Positions 5,472 through 6,226 of a stretch of 6,226 nt of DNA are shown in pieces. The notes beneath the pieces are model-generated. The model had not been told where the DNA came from. It did no database searches and worked only from the letters and a program-made list of their open reading frames with translations. The position numbers were made by a program, and so were the translations under genes. The DNA is taken from positions 1-6,226 of the forward strand of contig JAEYTM010000349.1 of NCBI GenBank assembly GCA_023434015.1, written 5' to 3'. Numbering within the stretch: the stretch's first letter is position 1; every line of letters starts with the position of its first letter. The stretch comes from Pseudomonadota bacterium. GTDB lineage: Bacteria > Pseudomonadota > Alphaproteobacteria > Caulobacterales > Caulobacteraceae.

Positions 5472-5912
5472 GTGCAGTCGCTGGCGCTACCGCCGTGGTT
5501 CGGCCTGACCCTGATGACGCTCGTCTGCGGTGCGGCCGCCTGGCGCGGCGGCTGGGAGGAGCGCACCACCGCCATGGCCTTCATGATCGCCTGGATGACC
5601 ACCCTGCTGGGTCGTGACCAGGCGTGGATCGGGACCCAGTGGGGAACTCTGGCGGTTGACGTCGCCCTGCTCGGCTTCCTGGTGTTCGTCGCCCTGCGGG
5701 GAGACAAGTACTGGCCGCTGTTCGCCGCCGGCTTCCACCTGCTGTCGGTGGTGACTCACATAGCCCATATGGTCGACGCCAAGGTCGGCGCCTGGGCCTA
5801 CGCGACCGCGGCGGTGATCTTCTCCCAGCTCACCGTCTTCGCCCTGGGGGCCGGCGTGATCAGCGTGCTGCTGCAGCGGGCCCGGCACGACCGGGCCGCG
5901 GACGCGGCCTGA
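5472..5912 (+). CDS. Small multi-spanning inner-membrane protein of unknown function
   Basis: 146 residues from the GTG at 5472. Four to five hydrophobic segments are visible (about residues 8-24, 33-47, 58-76, 83-99 and 109-134), with short charged loops GGWEERT (26-32), GRDQ (47-50) and ALRGDKYWP (74-82). The last helix is followed by an Arg-rich cytoplasmic tail. Polar or aromatic residues within or beside helices (H89, H96, H99 and W81 in the YWPLFAAGFHLLSVVTHIAH region) resemble a family of unnamed Caulobacterales membrane proteins I recall, but I know no function for it. The start is uncertain: a TTG at 5436 opens the frame earlier but would put the codons inside the terminator, while the ATG at 5514 would cut the first helix. 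GTG 5472 keeps the helix but has no good Shine-Dalgarno (only the GGGGG of the terminator stem, 11 nt upstream). It ends 5 nt from the converging comM stop. Confidence 0.8.
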   Translation: MQSLALPPWFGLTLMTLVCGAAAWRGGWEERTTAMAFMIAWMTTLLGRDQAWIGTQWGTLAVDVALLGFLVFVALRGDKYWPLFAAGFHLLSVVTHIAHMVDAKVGAWAYATAAVIFSQLTVFALGAGVISVLLQRARHDRAADAA

Positions 5913-5917
5913 GGACG

Positions 5918-6226
5918 TCAGCCGGAGACGGCTGCGCCCATGCCTAAGCCGCCCGTTCCCGCGCCGGGAGCCACGCGCCGATAGATCAGCGCTTCGGCGA
6001 TGTGGACGCGGCGGACGCCGTCGGCGCCTTCCAGATCGGCGATGGTGCGGGCCAGCCGCAGGGTGCGCGTCCAGCCCCGCGCGGTGAGTCCCCCGGCTTC
6101 GGCCGCCCTGGACAGCAGCGCGCGCCCCGGCCCATCCAGCGCGCAGATGGTCTCCAGCAACTCGCCGCTGGCCTGGGCGATGAGCGGCGCCCCCGCCTCG
6201 CCCGGTCCCGCGCGCGCGGCCTGCAG
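5918..6226 (-). CDS. comM: ComM/YifB family Mg-chelatase-like AAA+ ATPase, C-terminal part
   Basis: The minus-strand frame is open to the right edge, so only the last 102 residues are present; the TTG at 6158-6160 is an internal codon, not a start. The segment matches the Mg_chelatase_C domain of YifB/ComM proteins: GELLETICALDGPGRALL, then SRAAEAGGLTARGWTRTLR and LARTIADLEGADGV, then HIAEALIYRR near the end. ComM is a hexameric helicase that promotes branch migration during natural transformation in some bacteria; in others its role is less clear. The AAA+ core with Walker motifs and the N-terminal Lon-protease-like domain would lie beyond the window. The tail after YRR is short and Gly-rich (GAGTGGLGMGAAVSG). 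The gene converges on the membrane protein gene with no recognisable terminator in the 5-nt gap. Confidence 0.92.
   Translation of the reverse strand: MQAARAGPGEAGAPLIAQASGELLETICALDGPGRALLSRAAEAGGLTARGWTRTLRLARTIADLEGADGVRRVHIAEALIYRRVAPGAGTGGLGMGAAVSG

Noticed and set aside
5198..5707. 169-codon minus-strand frame across the terminator region
   Set aside because: Arg/Pro/Ser-rich shadow of the helical and membrane protein genes, crossing a good intrinsic terminator.
1..6226. tRNA/rRNA genes, CRISPR arrays, insertion sequences or prophage genes
   Set aside because: No cloverleaf, rRNA stretch, regular spacer-repeat pattern, transposase or integrase motif was seen on either strand.

Overview
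The window looks like chromosomal DNA of a high-GC alphaproteobacterium, most likely of the Caulobacterales (Caulobacter, Brevundimonas or Phenylobacterium type). I base this on the strong G/C third-position bias and on the protein families present. Genus is inference; no RNA gene or other taxonomic marker is in the window.

Left part (1-2428): a partial trypsin-like serine protease gene on + runs in from the left edge. It ends exactly against a minus-strand AmpG-type muropeptide permease, and the two genes share a CTAG at their stops. ampG is the second gene of a minus-strand operon. The first gene (2429-3973), 34 nt upstream of it, encodes a soluble hybrid histidine kinase with one degenerate and one intact receiver and no sensor domain. 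This links two-component signalling to peptidoglycan recycling.

Middle (3974-5467): a 193-bp divergent intergenic region carries a perfect 16-bp palindrome. To its right lies a + strand group: a LuxR-type helix-turn-helix gene whose frame ends in a membrane anchor, a second small gene nested out of frame inside that gene's linker, and a small all-helical protein gene with a hairpin directly abutting its Shine-Dalgarno. A well-formed intrinsic terminator closes this group. The coding frame appears to switch 0 to +1 and back to 0 through the regulator gene. This is the most unusual structure in the window.

Right part (5468-6226): a small multi-spanning membrane protein gene starts almost on top of that terminator. 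It converges, 5 nt apart, on the 3' end of a minus-strand comM/yifB (Mg-chelatase-like AAA+ ATPase) gene that runs out of the window.

The membrane-anchored regulator, the small helical protein and the membrane protein may form one functional module. That is inference from proximity and from my recollection of similar neighbours in related genomes. I saw no tRNA, rRNA, CRISPR array, insertion sequence or integrase.
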